64,000 nucleotides of DNA from Azospirillum sp. OGB3 (GTDB lineage Bacteria > Pseudomonadota > Alphaproteobacteria > Azospirillales > Azospirillaceae). Position 1 is the stretch's first letter; the number at the start of each line of letters is the position of its first letter. Of the stretch, positions 28,591 through 37,876 are shown piece by piece. The stretch spans positions 1 through 64,000 of the forward strand of contig NZ_JACHYN010000022.1 of NCBI RefSeq assembly GCF_014192915.1. The letters are read 5' to 3'. The notes under the pieces are model-generated. The model searched no databases. It was not told the DNA's origin and saw only the letters and a program-made list of their open reading frames with translations. The translations under genes were made by a program, and so were the position numbers.

Positions 28591-29901
28591 ATGACGCCAC
28601 ATGAGTTGGTCGCCGTGTTGGAAAAGCACGAGCGTTGGCTGAAGAACCGGTCGGGCGGCACGCGCGCCAACCTGACCATGACCAACCTGGAGGGATCGAA
28701 CCTCGCCGGGGTGGAACTGACGCAAGGCAAGCTGTCTGGGGCCAACATGGCCCATTGCGACCTGTCCAACGCGAATCTCAGCCACGCCGACCTGTTCGCC
28801 GCCCATCTGACCAAAGCCGACCTGACCGGCTGCAACTTCTACCGGGCGGATCTGCGCGGTGCCCACATGCGCGGCGCCAAGCTGAAACGCGCCATTTTGA
28901 AGGAGGCCGACCTGCGCGGCGGCGCGCTGCTCTACGGTGGAAACGGCGCGAACGGCGGCAAGGGGCTGGACTTCGTGCGCTCCGACCTGTCCGGCAGCGA
29001 CATGGACGACGCGATGATGTCGAACGCCAACCTGTCCGGCGCCGATCTGACCGACGTGTCGATGAACGGCGCGGATTGCGAGGGCGCGCTGATGGCCGGG
29101 GCCACGCTGATGCGCTCGACCATGAAGAACTGCAACCTGGCCCGCGCCGACCTGCGCGGCTGCAATCTGTCCGGCGTCAATCTCCAGGGCGCCGTCCTGC
29201 GCGACGCCAACCTGAACGGCGCGGTGCTGGCCGGCGCCAACCTGCGCAACGCCGACCTCCAGGGCGCGAAGATGGAGGGGGCCGACCTTGCCGGGGCGGA
29301 CACGACGGGCGCCAATATGGCGCGCTCCGCGGAGAATTTCTCGATCCAGATCCAGGAGTCGCTGCACAATCATTACACTTGGATCAACACCAACGGCGCC
29401 ATGGGGTCGCGCGCCGACCTCAGCGGGGCGGACCTCTCGCACATCGATCTTCACGGCGTGAATCTGTCCGGAGCGAATCTGCGCGGGGTGCGGCTGGTCG
29501 GTGCCAAGATGCGCGACTCCCTGCTCATCATGTGCGATATCTCCGCCGCCGACCTGACCGGCAGCGACTTCAGCGGCGCGATTCTCGATGGGGCGACACT
29601 CCGCGGCACCAACCTTTCCGGCGCCCGCTTCGACGGGGCGGGCATTGGCTGGGTCGATATCAAGGGCCCGGATGGGCGGCCGACCGGACGGTTGTGGGCA
29701 GCGAATCTGACCGGCAGCAGCTTCAGCGGAGCCTCCTGCATCCGCACCAACATGCGCGGGGCGAATCTGGCCGGCTGCGACTTCTCCAACGCCGACCTGA
29801 CCGGAGCGATTTTAAGCGATGCGAACATCCGTGACGCGCGCTTCACCGGCGCCAACCTGACCGGCGCCAGCCTCCCACCCCCGCCCGATCTGGACGATTG
29901 A
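28591..29901 (+). CDS. Pentapeptide-repeat protein
   Basis: A 436-residue protein made almost wholly of A(D/N)LXX repeats, for example LSGADLTDVS and NLSGANLRG, which fold into a right-handed quadrilateral beta-helix. The N-terminus ELVAVLEKHERWL with NRSGGTRANL is a capping segment seen in many such proteins. Two repeat interruptions occur: near residues 113-130 (glycine-rich) and 240-275. Roles in the family vary (DNA mimicry, scaffolding), so none is assigned. ATG 28591 is preferred; TTG 28576 lies in frame upstream. Confidence 0.88.
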   Translation: MTPHELVAVLEKHERWLKNRSGGTRANLTMTNLEGSNLAGVELTQGKLSGANMAHCDLSNANLSHADLFAAHLTKADLTGCNFYRADLRGAHMRGAKLKRAILKEADLRGGALLYGGNGANGGKGLDFVRSDLSGSDMDDAMMSNANLSGADLTDVSMNGADCEGALMAGATLMRSTMKNCNLARADLRGCNLSGVNLQGAVLRDANLNGAVLAGANLRNADLQGAKMEGADLAGADTTGANMARSAENFSIQIQESLHNHYTWINTNGAMGSRADLSGADLSHIDLHGVNLSGANLRGVRLVGAKMRDSLLIMCDISAADLTGSDFSGAILDGATLRGTNLSGARFDGAGIGWVDIKGPDGRPTGRLWAANLTGSSFSGASCIRTNMRGANLAGCDFSNADLTGAILSDANIRDARFTGANLTGASLPPPPDLDD

Positions 29902-29968
29902 CCTTGCACGATTGACCTTGGACGATTGACCGGAGTCACCGATCGGGGGATGACAGCCGCAGCGTCCG

Positions 29969-30493
29969 TCATCCCAGGTCGTCGTCTCCGCCAACATGCG
30001 GCAGACTGCCGAGATTGGCGGAGACGCGGCGCAGCACGCTGACGGTCACCGCCAGTTCGTCCGGAGAAATGCCCTGGGCGGCGGCCTCCTCGATCTCCTC
30101 GGCGCAGGGCAGGATGTCCGCCCGCATCGCCTTGCCCTTCGGTGTCAGATAGATGTTCAGCTTGCGACGGTCGTGGGGATTGCGCACCCGTTGGACGAGA
30201 TCGCACCGTTCCAGGTTGTTCAGCGCGGTTACGGTGGTGGGCTCCATCATGCCGACCCGCTGACTCAATTCACGTTGGGTCAGCCCATCCTCTTCCCACA
30301 GCGCGCGCAGAAAATACCACTGCCCCATGCTGACGCCGTGATCGGCGATGCGGGTTTGCAGCGCGCGTGCGATGGCGCGGTGCGCCTCACGCACGGCCCG
30401 CGGCAGGATCGCGCCGCTCGGGGAAATCCCGTCGGCGTCCTCCCTGTGCGGCTCGGTAAACATGGGTTCCTGGCTCTTGAAACGCCCAACCAT
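29969..30493 (-). CDS. MarR-family transcriptional regulator
   Basis: About 174 residues. The winged helix has DHGVSMGQWYFLRALWEEDG, the recognition-helix region LTQRELSQRVGMMEPTTVTA and the wing RNPHDRRKLNIYLTPKG. Members bind aromatic or phenolic ligands and repress nearby genes. It is divergent from the N-carbamoylputrescine amidase gene, and an inverted repeat typical of MarR sites lies between them. Start codons at 30553, 30493 or 30463 are possible. Confidence 0.85.
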   Translation of the reverse strand: MVGRFKSQEPMFTEPHREDADGISPSGAILPRAVREAHRAIARALQTRIADHGVSMGQWYFLRALWEEDGLTQRELSQRVGMMEPTTVTALNNLERCDLVQRVRNPHDRRKLNIYLTPKGKAMRADILPCAEEIEEAAAQGISPDELAVTVSVLRRVSANLGSLPHVGGDDDLG

Positions 30494-30667
30494 GACGACG
30501 ATCTTTCGGCAGACGTCCGTCAGGCCGTGGTGCGGAGCAGCGGACGAAATCAACTTGCCCGATCATATCTGCTCTCGGAAAAATCGCAAAACAATTGCGG
30601 ACTTAAATTTCTCGCGCATGCAACAATATGTCGCCCAACCACTGCGCGATCCCTCGCGGTCACTTTT

Positions 30668-30731
30668 CATATTTATACATATGACTGTTCAGTTCTGTGA
30701 CCAACCATTGGTGACGGCCCATTGGTAACGG
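30668..30731. promoter_or_regulatory. Operator-like elements between marR and aguB
   Basis: An inverted repeat CATAT-N6-ATATG is at 30668-30683. A direct repeat CCATTGGTGACGG (30705-30717) and CCATTGGTAACGG (30719-30731) has a 14-base period. Both lie between the divergent marR-like and aguB genes, in the AT-richest part of the gap. Confidence 0.45.
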
Positions 30732-30836
30732 CGACGAATCTGAAAGGTTTGTGACAGGGCGGAGATTGGGTTGCGCGCCCGGCCGTTCGCCCACTAACAC
30801 GGCACAGCACACGCCAGAGCACAGGAGCACCAGCTT

Positions 30837-31733
30837 ATGCGCCCCACCACCGGACGCACCGTCACCGTCGCGGCAACCCAGATGGCCTGCGGTTGGGACC
30901 GTGACGCCAACGTGAACGGCGTCGAACGCCTCGTGCGCGACGCGGCGGCGCGCGGCGCGCAGATCATCCTGCCCCAGGAACTGTTCGAGACGCCCTACTT
31001 CTGCAAGGATCAGAAGCAGGAATTGTTCGCCCTCGCTCACCCGGTCGAGGATCACCCCGTGATCGCGCGGATGAGCGCGCTCGCCGGCGAACTCTCCGTT
31101 GTCATCCCGACCAGCTTCTTCGAGCGGGCGCGAAACGCCTATTACAATTCCCTGGCGATGATCGACGCGGACGGCACGGTGCTGGGCGTCTACCGCAAGT
31201 CCCACATCCCGGACGGTCCGGGCTATCAGGAAAAATACTACTTCAATCCCGGCGACACCGGCTTCCAGGTCTACAAGACGCGCTACGCCGCCATCGGCTG
31301 CGCGATCTGCTGGGACCAATGGTTTCCGGAATCGGCCCGCGCCATGGCGCTGAAGGGGGCGGAAATCCTGTTCTATCCGACCGCCATCGGGTCCGAACCC
31401 CAGGACGGTTCGCTGGACAGCCAAGCCCACTGGACGCGGGTCATGCAAGGCCACGCCGGGGCCAACCTGATGCCGCTGGTCGCGTCGAACCGCATCGGAC
31501 GGGAAGAAGGGGAAACCTGCGGGATCACTTTCTACGGGTCGTCCTTCATTGCCGGGCCGACCGGGGAACTGGTCGCGCAGGCCGACCGGGAGAGCGAGAC
31601 GGTCCTGACCGCCAGTTTCGACCTCGACCGGATCGCTGCACAACGCGCGTCCTGGGGCATCTTCCGCGACCGCCGGCCGGACCTTTACGGCGCAATGCTG
31701 ACCCTCGACGGCGAGTCTCCCATCCGCCGCTGA
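30837..31733 (+). CDS. aguB: N-carbamoylputrescine amidase
   Basis: A 298-residue nitrilase-superfamily enzyme that hydrolyses N-carbamoylputrescine to putrescine, CO2 and ammonia, the last step of the agmatine route. The catalytic triad is Glu48 (LPQELFE), Lys121 (YRKSHIPDGPGY) and Cys158 (CAICWDQWFPE). FETPYFCKDQ and GSEPQDGSLDSQAHW are typical of this subfamily. AGGAG precedes the ATG. No agmatine deiminase gene (aguA) is adjacent. Confidence 0.92.
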   Translation: MRPTTGRTVTVAATQMACGWDRDANVNGVERLVRDAAARGAQIILPQELFETPYFCKDQKQELFALAHPVEDHPVIARMSALAGELSVVIPTSFFERARNAYYNSLAMIDADGTVLGVYRKSHIPDGPGYQEKYYFNPGDTGFQVYKTRYAAIGCAICWDQWFPESARAMALKGAEILFYPTAIGSEPQDGSLDSQAHWTRVMQGHAGANLMPLVASNRIGREEGETCGITFYGSSFIAGPTGELVAQADRESETVLTASFDLDRIAAQRASWGIFRDRRPDLYGAMLTLDGESPIRR

Positions 31734-31758
31734 CCCCCTGGAATCGGACCGCGCGGCG

Positions 31759-32400
31759 TCAGACCACGATGCCGGCGGTACCGGTCCGCCGACCAATGCC
31801 GAATGCCGACGCATAAGCCGCCGCACCCCGCGCCGCCAATGCCGGCGCGGCGGCGTCGCCTAGCGTCGCGTCACCCTCCCCTCCATCGGGCAAACCGCTA
31901 CCTTGCGCGTCCAGGCCCGCCCCTCTCCGCCGCAGATCCCGCTGCGCCTGCATCCTGGTGGCATCGGCCTGCTGGGCGACGCGAAGATCCTGGGCGGACG
32001 GGTCGGACGGAGCCAGGGCCGCCGCCTTGACCGCGTCCATCTTGCGGACGGTGGCTTCGGGGTCGCTCTCGGCGCCGACGTCCACCTGGACTTCGCCGGC
32101 GGTCGCGTAATTCTTGCCGTCCGGCCCTCGGGTGAAGGTGAAGGAAGCCCCGCCCGCGTGAGGGCCGCCGGCCGCCTGATGCGCCGCCTCGTGCTGGCGG
32201 ACACTGGTGTCGATGCGCTTGAGTTCCTGAACCTGCCGCTGTTGGTCGTCGGTCAACGTGCCGGGAAAGCCGGCGGTGCTCCGTCCCGCGCCGTTCTGTG
32301 CGGTGTCCTGAGCGCCGTTCTGGCTTCGGCCGCGCGCCGGCTGGCCCGCCCATGGGAGCGGAACGGCATAAACGCCACTGGACGAAACACCGGCAACCAT
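31759..32400 (-). CDS. SprA-related putative metalloprotease
   Basis: A 213-residue protein of the SprA-related group. The signature is a basic segment, then RIDTSVRQHEAAHQAAGG with an HEAAH zinc-type motif (about residues 72-76), FTFTRGPDGKNYATAGEV, and VDVGAESDPEATVRKM. The N-terminus is Gln/Gly-rich and the C-terminus Ala-rich. Members are assumed to be metal-dependent peptidases, not proven here. It converges on aguB with a 25-base gap. Confidence 0.75.
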   Translation of the reverse strand: MVAGVSSSGVYAVPLPWAGQPARGRSQNGAQDTAQNGAGRSTAGFPGTLTDDQQRQVQELKRIDTSVRQHEAAHQAAGGPHAGGASFTFTRGPDGKNYATAGEVQVDVGAESDPEATVRKMDAVKAAALAPSDPSAQDLRVAQQADATRMQAQRDLRRRGAGLDAQGSGLPDGGEGDATLGDAAAPALAARGAAAYASAFGIGRRTGTAGIVV

Positions 32401-32580
32401 GAGCGACGGCTCCTGCGCGCTCCACGCGATTTCCCTCAGTCTACACGCAGCGCGTTGGCGCGGCAACACAGCTTGCCCGTTGCCTTTTCAAGGTTGTGCA
32501 CGCGATAGTATTCATTACGCCCAAATCCCTCGGCCAAAACGGAACCGGAATGGGCACAACCACAATCCCAGTGTGCTTCC

Positions 32581-35500
32581 TTGCGTGGACTCCTCTCCCT
32601 CTTGGTGGCGTTGATGGCGGCGATCGTCGGGGGGCTCGGCGTATCGGCCGCGGAGCCCGCGCACCCGGCGCTCCATGCCCACACTCCGATGACGCCGCCT
32701 CAGGCGAAACCAGCCCCGCTTCCGCGAGCGCTTTCGCCGATCGAAGCCGCCTACAGCGAACGGGCGGGCTCCATCCTTCTCCAGTTCGGCTACGACCAGT
32801 TCGGTGACGACGCGCCACGGCGCGACGGATCGGGCGGCGTCCAATCGGACTACACGCTGGGTGCGGGCGACGAGCTTCTGGTGACTCTGCGTGGCCAGAA
32901 ATCCTCCAGCAAGCGCCACGTCATCGATGCTGCGGGGCTGCTCACGGCGGACGACGTCCGGCCCGTTCTGGCGCAGGGCCTGACCCTGGCGGAGCTGCGC
33001 GCCGAACTGGCGGACGCGGTGACCGCCTCCTTTCCGGACACCGAGGTGTATGTCTCCGTGACCGAAATGCGGCGGATCGGCGTGCTCGTGACCGGCGCCG
33101 TGGCGCGTCCGGGACGGCAGGAGGTCGGAGCCTTCGCCACGCTGATCGACGCGCTGACCGCCGCCGGCGGTGTCACCCGCGCCGGGTCGCTGCGCCGGAT
33201 CCGCCTGTTCCATGCCCAGGCGGACGGAAGCGCCCCTTCCACCGGGCTGCCCATCGACCTGTACGACCTCTTCATGACCGGAGACGGCACGAACGCGGGT
33301 CTCCGCCTGCGCGACGGCGACCGCCTCTTCGTCCCTCCGCTTGGCCCCACCGTGGGGCTGGACGGTCCGCTGAAGCGCCCCGGCGTCTATGAGCTTCCCC
33401 CCGGCCAGGACCGCCTGCCGGTCGCCGCGGCACGGGACATGGCCGGCGGCCTCGTGCGGCCCGGCGCGCACCGGGCGCTCCGCTACGCCATCGGACCCAG
33501 CGGCGAGGAGCGGGCAGAGGAACTGTCCGACGCCGACACGACCCCGTTGACGGACGGCGACCTGCTGCTGCTGACGCCCCGACGCGAGGACCGGCGCGGC
33601 GACCTGCGTTTGGACGGCCATGTCCTGCGTCCCGGTCCGCGGGCGTTGGAGCGGACCCCGACCATCGCGGCGCTGGTCTCGGCCGTGGATCTGGGGCCGA
33701 CACCCTACCTTCCCTTCGCGGTGCTGGCCTCGACCCGTCCGGGCAGCCGCGCACGCGTTCTCCAGCCCATCGACTTGGGGGCTGTGCTCAACGGCCGCGA
33801 CCGCCGCCCCCTCGCCGAGAGCGACACGCTCTACGTTCTGAGCGCGGAGGACGTGGACTTCCTAACCTCCGAACCGGTGCTTGAGTTGCTGCGCGGCGCG
33901 CGCGCTCCAGCCCCGGACGCGTGCCGTGGTCTGGTGGTGCTCGCCCGCGCGCTGATGGCGCAACCCGACGGACCGCTCGCCGGCGGCCCCCAGGCACGGG
34001 CGGCGGCACGGCTGACCGGAGGGCGCGCGCCCTGCCCGACGTTGTTCGAAGCCGTCCCCGACCTGCTCGTCTTCGCACTGGAGCATTCCACTCTGGTGAT
34101 GGGAGGAGTGGCACGCCCGGGCTTCTATCCCTCCACCGGACGTGGGGGCGCCACGGAACTGGCGCTTGCGGCCGGGGGAACGGAGTCCGGCGCCTATTAC
34201 GACACGCCCTCGGTTGGCGGCGCATCGCAACGCCGTCCCACGGCACCGGGCGACATTTTGGAGCCGGACAGCCCCGCCTATGAATTGACCGGCCATGCCC
34301 GCCGTCCCGGTGTCCGCCTCCTGGCGCGCGGCGCCACGCTGCGCGACGCGCTGAGCGGCGGCGATGCCCTGAAGCGGGATGTCTACCCCCTGCTGGGCGT
34401 CATCGAGCGCTTCGACCGCCGGACCCTCGCGCGCCGCCTCATCCCGTTCTCGCCGCAGGAGGTGGCCTCCGGTCGCGCCGACCGCGCGCTGGCCGATGGC
34501 GACCGGCTGCGCCTGTTTTCCACCGCCGAGGTGCAGGCGCTGACCGCCTCACCGGAGCGGGATGACAAGCCAGACGCGCCACAAGCCGAATCACCGTTGC
34601 CCACCGACGTCGCGGCGCTGGTGCGGGAACGTGGTGTCCAGGTGCGGGGCGCCGTGCGCACACCCGGCAGCTATCCCGTAGCCGAGGCGGCGACCGTCGA
34701 GGCTCTGCTGGCAACCGCCGGCGGCCCCGCAGCAACCGCCGACCCCTCCAGTCTGGAGATCACCACCGCCGTTGGTCAGCGCCGCCGTCTGGACCTCCGC
34801 GACGGCGCGGCGGCCCTGACGGCGCTGCGTCCGGGCGACAGCCTGCGCATCAACCCGGCACCACAGGCGCTGGAGGCGCGGGCGGTCACCATCTCCGGCG
34901 CGGTGCGCCGCCCCGGCAGCTACGACGTGGCACGCGGCGAGACGCTGTCCTCGCTGATCGACCGCGCCGGCGGCCTGACGGAGGACGCCTATCCCGCCGG
35001 GACCAGCTTTCTGCGCGACAGCGAGCGCAAGCGCGAGCGCGCCTGGTTCGACCAGCAGGCCCGCGACCTGGAGCGCTGGATGGTTCAGGAGGTCGAGAAA
35101 GGCGAGGCCGCGCGCTCGGACGTGGTCGGGCTGGCCCGGCAGCTCGCGACCCAACTGCGCGGTGTCGAACCGTTGGGCCGCATCGTGGTCGAGGCCGACC
35201 CCCAGGTTCTGCGCGAGCGGCCCGAGTTGGACGTGCTTCTGGAGCCGGACGACCGCGTCATCGTTCCGAAGCGTCCCCTGACGGTCACCGTGACCGGTGA
35301 GGTTCTGCACCCGACCGCGACGCAGTTCGTCAGCGGCAAGACCGCCGACGCCTATCTGCGGGAGGCGGGCGGAGCGAGCCGCAACGCCGACGATGCCCGC
35401 ATCTTCCTGGTTTTGCCGGACGGACGGGCGCAACCGCTGTCCCTGTCCTCCTGGAACCACACCGTCACGGCGATCCCTCCCGGCTCGTCCATCGTGGTGC

Positions 35501-35607
35501 CACGCGACCCGAAGCCCTTCGATCTGATGGAGTTCTCCAAGAACATGGGAACGATCCTCGGTCAGCTCGCCATCTCGGCGGCGGCCATCGCGGTGATTTC
35601 CGAGTGA
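32581..35607 (+). CDS. Giant SLBB-repeat polysaccharide export protein (Wza-related)
   Basis: A 1008-residue exported protein. Signal peptide about 1-24. The polysaccharide-export domain starts at YTLGAGDELLVTL (91-103). Eight SLBB-like blocks carry the G-x-x-x-RPG pattern, near residues 172, 261, 346, 509, 571, 690, 773 and 906. A C-terminal helix (about 989-1007) could span the membrane. Typical Wza has about 380 residues, so this form is greatly enlarged. Proteins of this group export capsule or EPS through the outer membrane. The start is a weak TTG at 32581; ATG 32614 would cut the signal peptide. Followed by a GT2 gene with a four-base overlap. Confidence 0.8.
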   Translation: MRGLLSLLVALMAAIVGGLGVSAAEPAHPALHAHTPMTPPQAKPAPLPRALSPIEAAYSERAGSILLQFGYDQFGDDAPRRDGSGGVQSDYTLGAGDELLVTLRGQKSSSKRHVIDAAGLLTADDVRPVLAQGLTLAELRAELADAVTASFPDTEVYVSVTEMRRIGVLVTGAVARPGRQEVGAFATLIDALTAAGGVTRAGSLRRIRLFHAQADGSAPSTGLPIDLYDLFMTGDGTNAGLRLRDGDRLFVPPLGPTVGLDGPLKRPGVYELPPGQDRLPVAAARDMAGGLVRPGAHRALRYAIGPSGEERAEELSDADTTPLTDGDLLLLTPRREDRRGDLRLDGHVLRPGPRALERTPTIAALVSAVDLGPTPYLPFAVLASTRPGSRARVLQPIDLGAVLNGRDRRPLAESDTLYVLSAEDVDFLTSEPVLELLRGARAPAPDACRGLVVLARALMAQPDGPLAGGPQARAAARLTGGRAPCPTLFEAVPDLLVFALEHSTLVMGGVARPGFYPSTGRGGATELALAAGGTESGAYYDTPSVGGASQRRPTAPGDILEPDSPAYELTGHARRPGVRLLARGATLRDALSGGDALKRDVYPLLGVIERFDRRTLARRLIPFSPQEVASGRADRALADGDRLRLFSTAEVQALTASPERDDKPDAPQAESPLPTDVAALVRERGVQVRGAVRTPGSYPVAEAATVEALLATAGGPAATADPSSLEITTAVGQRRRLDLRDGAAALTALRPGDSLRINPAPQALEARAVTISGAVRRPGSYDVARGETLSSLIDRAGGLTEDAYPAGTSFLRDSERKRERAWFDQQARDLERWMVQEVEKGEAARSDVVGLARQLATQLRGVEPLGRIVVEADPQVLRERPELDVLLEPDDRVIVPKRPLTVTVTGEVLHPTATQFVSGKTADAYLREAGGASRNADDARIFLVLPDGRAQPLSLSSWNHTVTAIPPGSSIVVPRDPKPFDLMEFSKNMGTILGQLAISAAAIAVISE

Positions 35608-36413
35608 CGGATGGGACAGTCCGGCTGGCCGTTGTCACCGTGGTCCGCAACGACCGGACGGGCTTGCTCGCCACCCGCGCCAGCCTGCGCGCCCAGACCA
35701 TGGCGGCCTATGATTGGTTCGTGGTCGATGGAGCCTCCAGCGACGGAACGGCCCGCTGGCTGGCCCGCCATGGCAACGAAGCGGCTTGGTGGCGCTCGAC
35801 GCCCGACCGCGGCCTGTACGACGCGATGAACATCGCCCTGGACGCCATCGCTGCGAAGTCCTCATGCAGTCACGTGCTGTTTCTCAACGCCGGCGATCGG
35901 CTGGCCGACAACCGGACCCTGGAGCGGCTTCTTCCCATCCTGGCCGAGCGTCCGGAGGCCGGCCTGTTTTACGGAGACGCGCTGGAGGAACTTCCCGGCG
36001 GCCGGCTGGTCGTGAAGCGGGCGCGGTCGCACCGCCGCGCCCTGCTCGGCATGTTCACGCACCACCAGGCCATGGTCTACCGTCTGGCCTCACTCTGCGA
36101 CATCCGATTCGATCTGCGCCATGGCTTGGCCGCCGACTACGCCTTCACACTGACGGTCCTCAAGGGCGGGGTCCCGGCGTACCGTTTGCCACTTTCGGTA
36201 TGCGTTTTCGCCCATGGCGGGCGGTCCCAGCAGAACCCGGCGCGCGGCCGCCGCGAGCAGGCGGTCATCCGTCGCGAGTTGCTTGGGCTCAGCCGGACGG
36301 CCAACGCAACATTGTGGGGATTACAATGGCTTGCCCTTACCCTGCGCCAGACAATTCCATGGCTTTACGCGAAATATCGTTTCTCACCAAATGAACGATC
36401 GTTTCTTTCATAA
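35604..36413 (+). CDS. GT2 family glycosyltransferase
   Basis: A 269-residue GT-A enzyme. LAVVTVVRNDRTGL (8-21) begins the fold. VVDGASSDGT and STPDRGLYDAMN (the WbbL/WcaA-like motif) are present, with FLNAGD as the metal-binding site. It likely adds one sugar in repeat-unit assembly. The GTG start overlaps the SLBB stop by four bases, so both are translated together. Confidence 0.87.
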   Translation: MTDGTVRLAVVTVVRNDRTGLLATRASLRAQTMAAYDWFVVDGASSDGTARWLARHGNEAAWWRSTPDRGLYDAMNIALDAIAAKSSCSHVLFLNAGDRLADNRTLERLLPILAERPEAGLFYGDALEELPGGRLVVKRARSHRRALLGMFTHHQAMVYRLASLCDIRFDLRHGLAADYAFTLTVLKGGVPAYRLPLSVCVFAHGGRSQQNPARGRREQAVIRRELLGLSRTANATLWGLQWLALTLRQTIPWLYAKYRFSPNERSFLS

Positions 36414-36533
36414 GCTTTGCCGACTGTTCCACGCATCTAGCTATTGATGCGCACGAAAAGTTGCATAGAATTTACTTTCTGAACTAACCAATTTCCCTGG
36501 TGGCCTGCGCCACCTCCATACTGAGGGTCTATT

Positions 36534-37001
36534 ATGAGTGCCACGAAATCCAAGCTATCACCCGCCCACACACTGTCACGCCGTGGCGAAGGGCCCAATC
36601 CGATCGACATCCATGTCGGCGCACGGCTGCGGCTGCGCCGGACCCTGCTCGGCTTGAGCCAGGAAAAGCTCGGTGAAGCCGTGGGAATCACATTCCAGCA
36701 GCTTCAGAAGTACGAGCGGGGGTCCAACCGCATCAGCGCCAGCCGCCTCTTCAATCTGTCGCAGGTTCTGGGTGTCCCGGTCAGCTATTTCTTCGAGGAC
36801 ATGCCGTCGCCGGAGCACATCGCCGCCCCGTCGCCCGATCTTCCGCCGTCCGAAACGGAAGAATTCGAGTCTATGGCCCGCCGCGAGACTTTGGAACTGG
36901 TGCGGGCCTATTACCGCATCGAAGACGCCTCCGTGCGCAAGCGCACGTTCGACCTGCTCAAGGCGCTCGGCGGCGAGCGCGCCCTGGACGAGGCGGTGTA
37001 A
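36534..37001 (+). CDS. XRE-family transcriptional regulator
   Basis: A 155-residue protein. The HTH-XRE domain (about 27-85) reads VGARLRLRRTLLGLSQEKLG and then EAVGITFQQLQKYERGSNRIS. The C-terminal tail has a helical segment (RRETLELVRAYYRI). This is a common alphaproteobacterial form with the FQQLQKYERG recognition helix. GAGGG is six bases before the ATG. Its place between EPS genes suggests control of them, which is inference. Confidence 0.87.
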   Translation: MSATKSKLSPAHTLSRRGEGPNPIDIHVGARLRLRRTLLGLSQEKLGEAVGITFQQLQKYERGSNRISASRLFNLSQVLGVPVSYFFEDMPSPEHIAAPSPDLPPSETEEFESMARRETLELVRAYYRIEDASVRKRTFDLLKALGGERALDEAV

Positions 37002-37024
37002 GGCACGGCACCGTCATCCGACCC

Positions 37025-37876
37025 TCAGTCATCGGTGGACGCGGGAGGTTCGGCCCGCCGCCTCGCGTCCGCGATCTTCACGCCGATCTGCCAATAGTAA
37101 AAGGCCCGCGCCAGCGCGTGTTGGAGTCCCGGACCACCGTCGAGAAAACCCAACCGCACAAAATATCCATGGAGGAAGACGAGGAGCGGACGCGCCGGCA
37201 TCACGCTCAACCCAACCTTCATCCACCGCCGCCTCCCGGATTCCCGCGCGATCAGGTCTTTCATCCGTCCATCCGAACGCAGCGCCGCTTCCCAGTCGGC
37301 GTAGCGGGCGTGCCGTTCGAACCAAGCGGCAACCGGCTTGTTGTCGGCGTGATCCAAACTGTGCCTCAGTTGCCCGAGAGTGCCGTCAATCGTCGGCTGG
37401 TAATGGCCTTCCACCTCCCACATGGTGGCGACATCCAGATCAGGAACCGGTAGAAAGCGCGCCTTTCGGCGGTCGAACAGGACGAGTTTGCGGTTGCCCG
37501 CGCCGAAGCGCAGGCGCCGGCCCAGAAACACCGGACGGCCGTCGATGAAATAGCCGGCATGCCGCGGCCCCTCGTCCATCAACACGGCAATCTCCTCCAC
37601 CAGAGCGCTGCCAAGCCATTCGTCCGCGTCGAGGAACAGAACCCAATCCTGACCGAACGGCAGTCGGTCCAGGCACCATTGCTTCTTCTTCGGATATCGC
37701 CCGTCCCATTGGAAGGGCACCACCCGCGCGCCCGCCGCCGCAGCGATGGCCGGCGTCCCGTCGGAGCTGCCGCTGTCCACCACGAAGCGTTCGGCGAAAC
37801 GGTCGAGCGCGGACAGACAGTGGGGAAGATTGACCGCCTCGTTGCGGGTCATCACCACGACCGAAACGGGGATCAT
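37025..37876 (-). CDS. GT2 family glycosyltransferase (WaaE/KdtX-like)
   Basis: A 283-residue enzyme. VSVVVMTRNEAVNLPHCL opens the fold, then VVDSGSSDGT and LFLDADEWL. PKKKQWCLDRLPFGQDWVL and the C-terminal LLVFLHGYFVRLGFLDG fit the WaaE/KdtX-type group. It is the last gene of the leftward EPS operon. ATG 37876 overlaps the Wzz-like stop by four bases (ATGA). Confidence 0.87.
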   Translation of the reverse strand: MIPVSVVVMTRNEAVNLPHCLSALDRFAERFVVDSGSSDGTPAIAAAAGARVVPFQWDGRYPKKKQWCLDRLPFGQDWVLFLDADEWLGSALVEEIAVLMDEGPRHAGYFIDGRPVFLGRRLRFGAGNRKLVLFDRRKARFLPVPDLDVATMWEVEGHYQPTIDGTLGQLRHSLDHADNKPVAAWFERHARYADWEAALRSDGRMKDLIARESGRRRWMKVGLSVMPARPLLVFLHGYFVRLGFLDGGPGLQHALARAFYYWQIGVKIADARRRAEPPASTDD

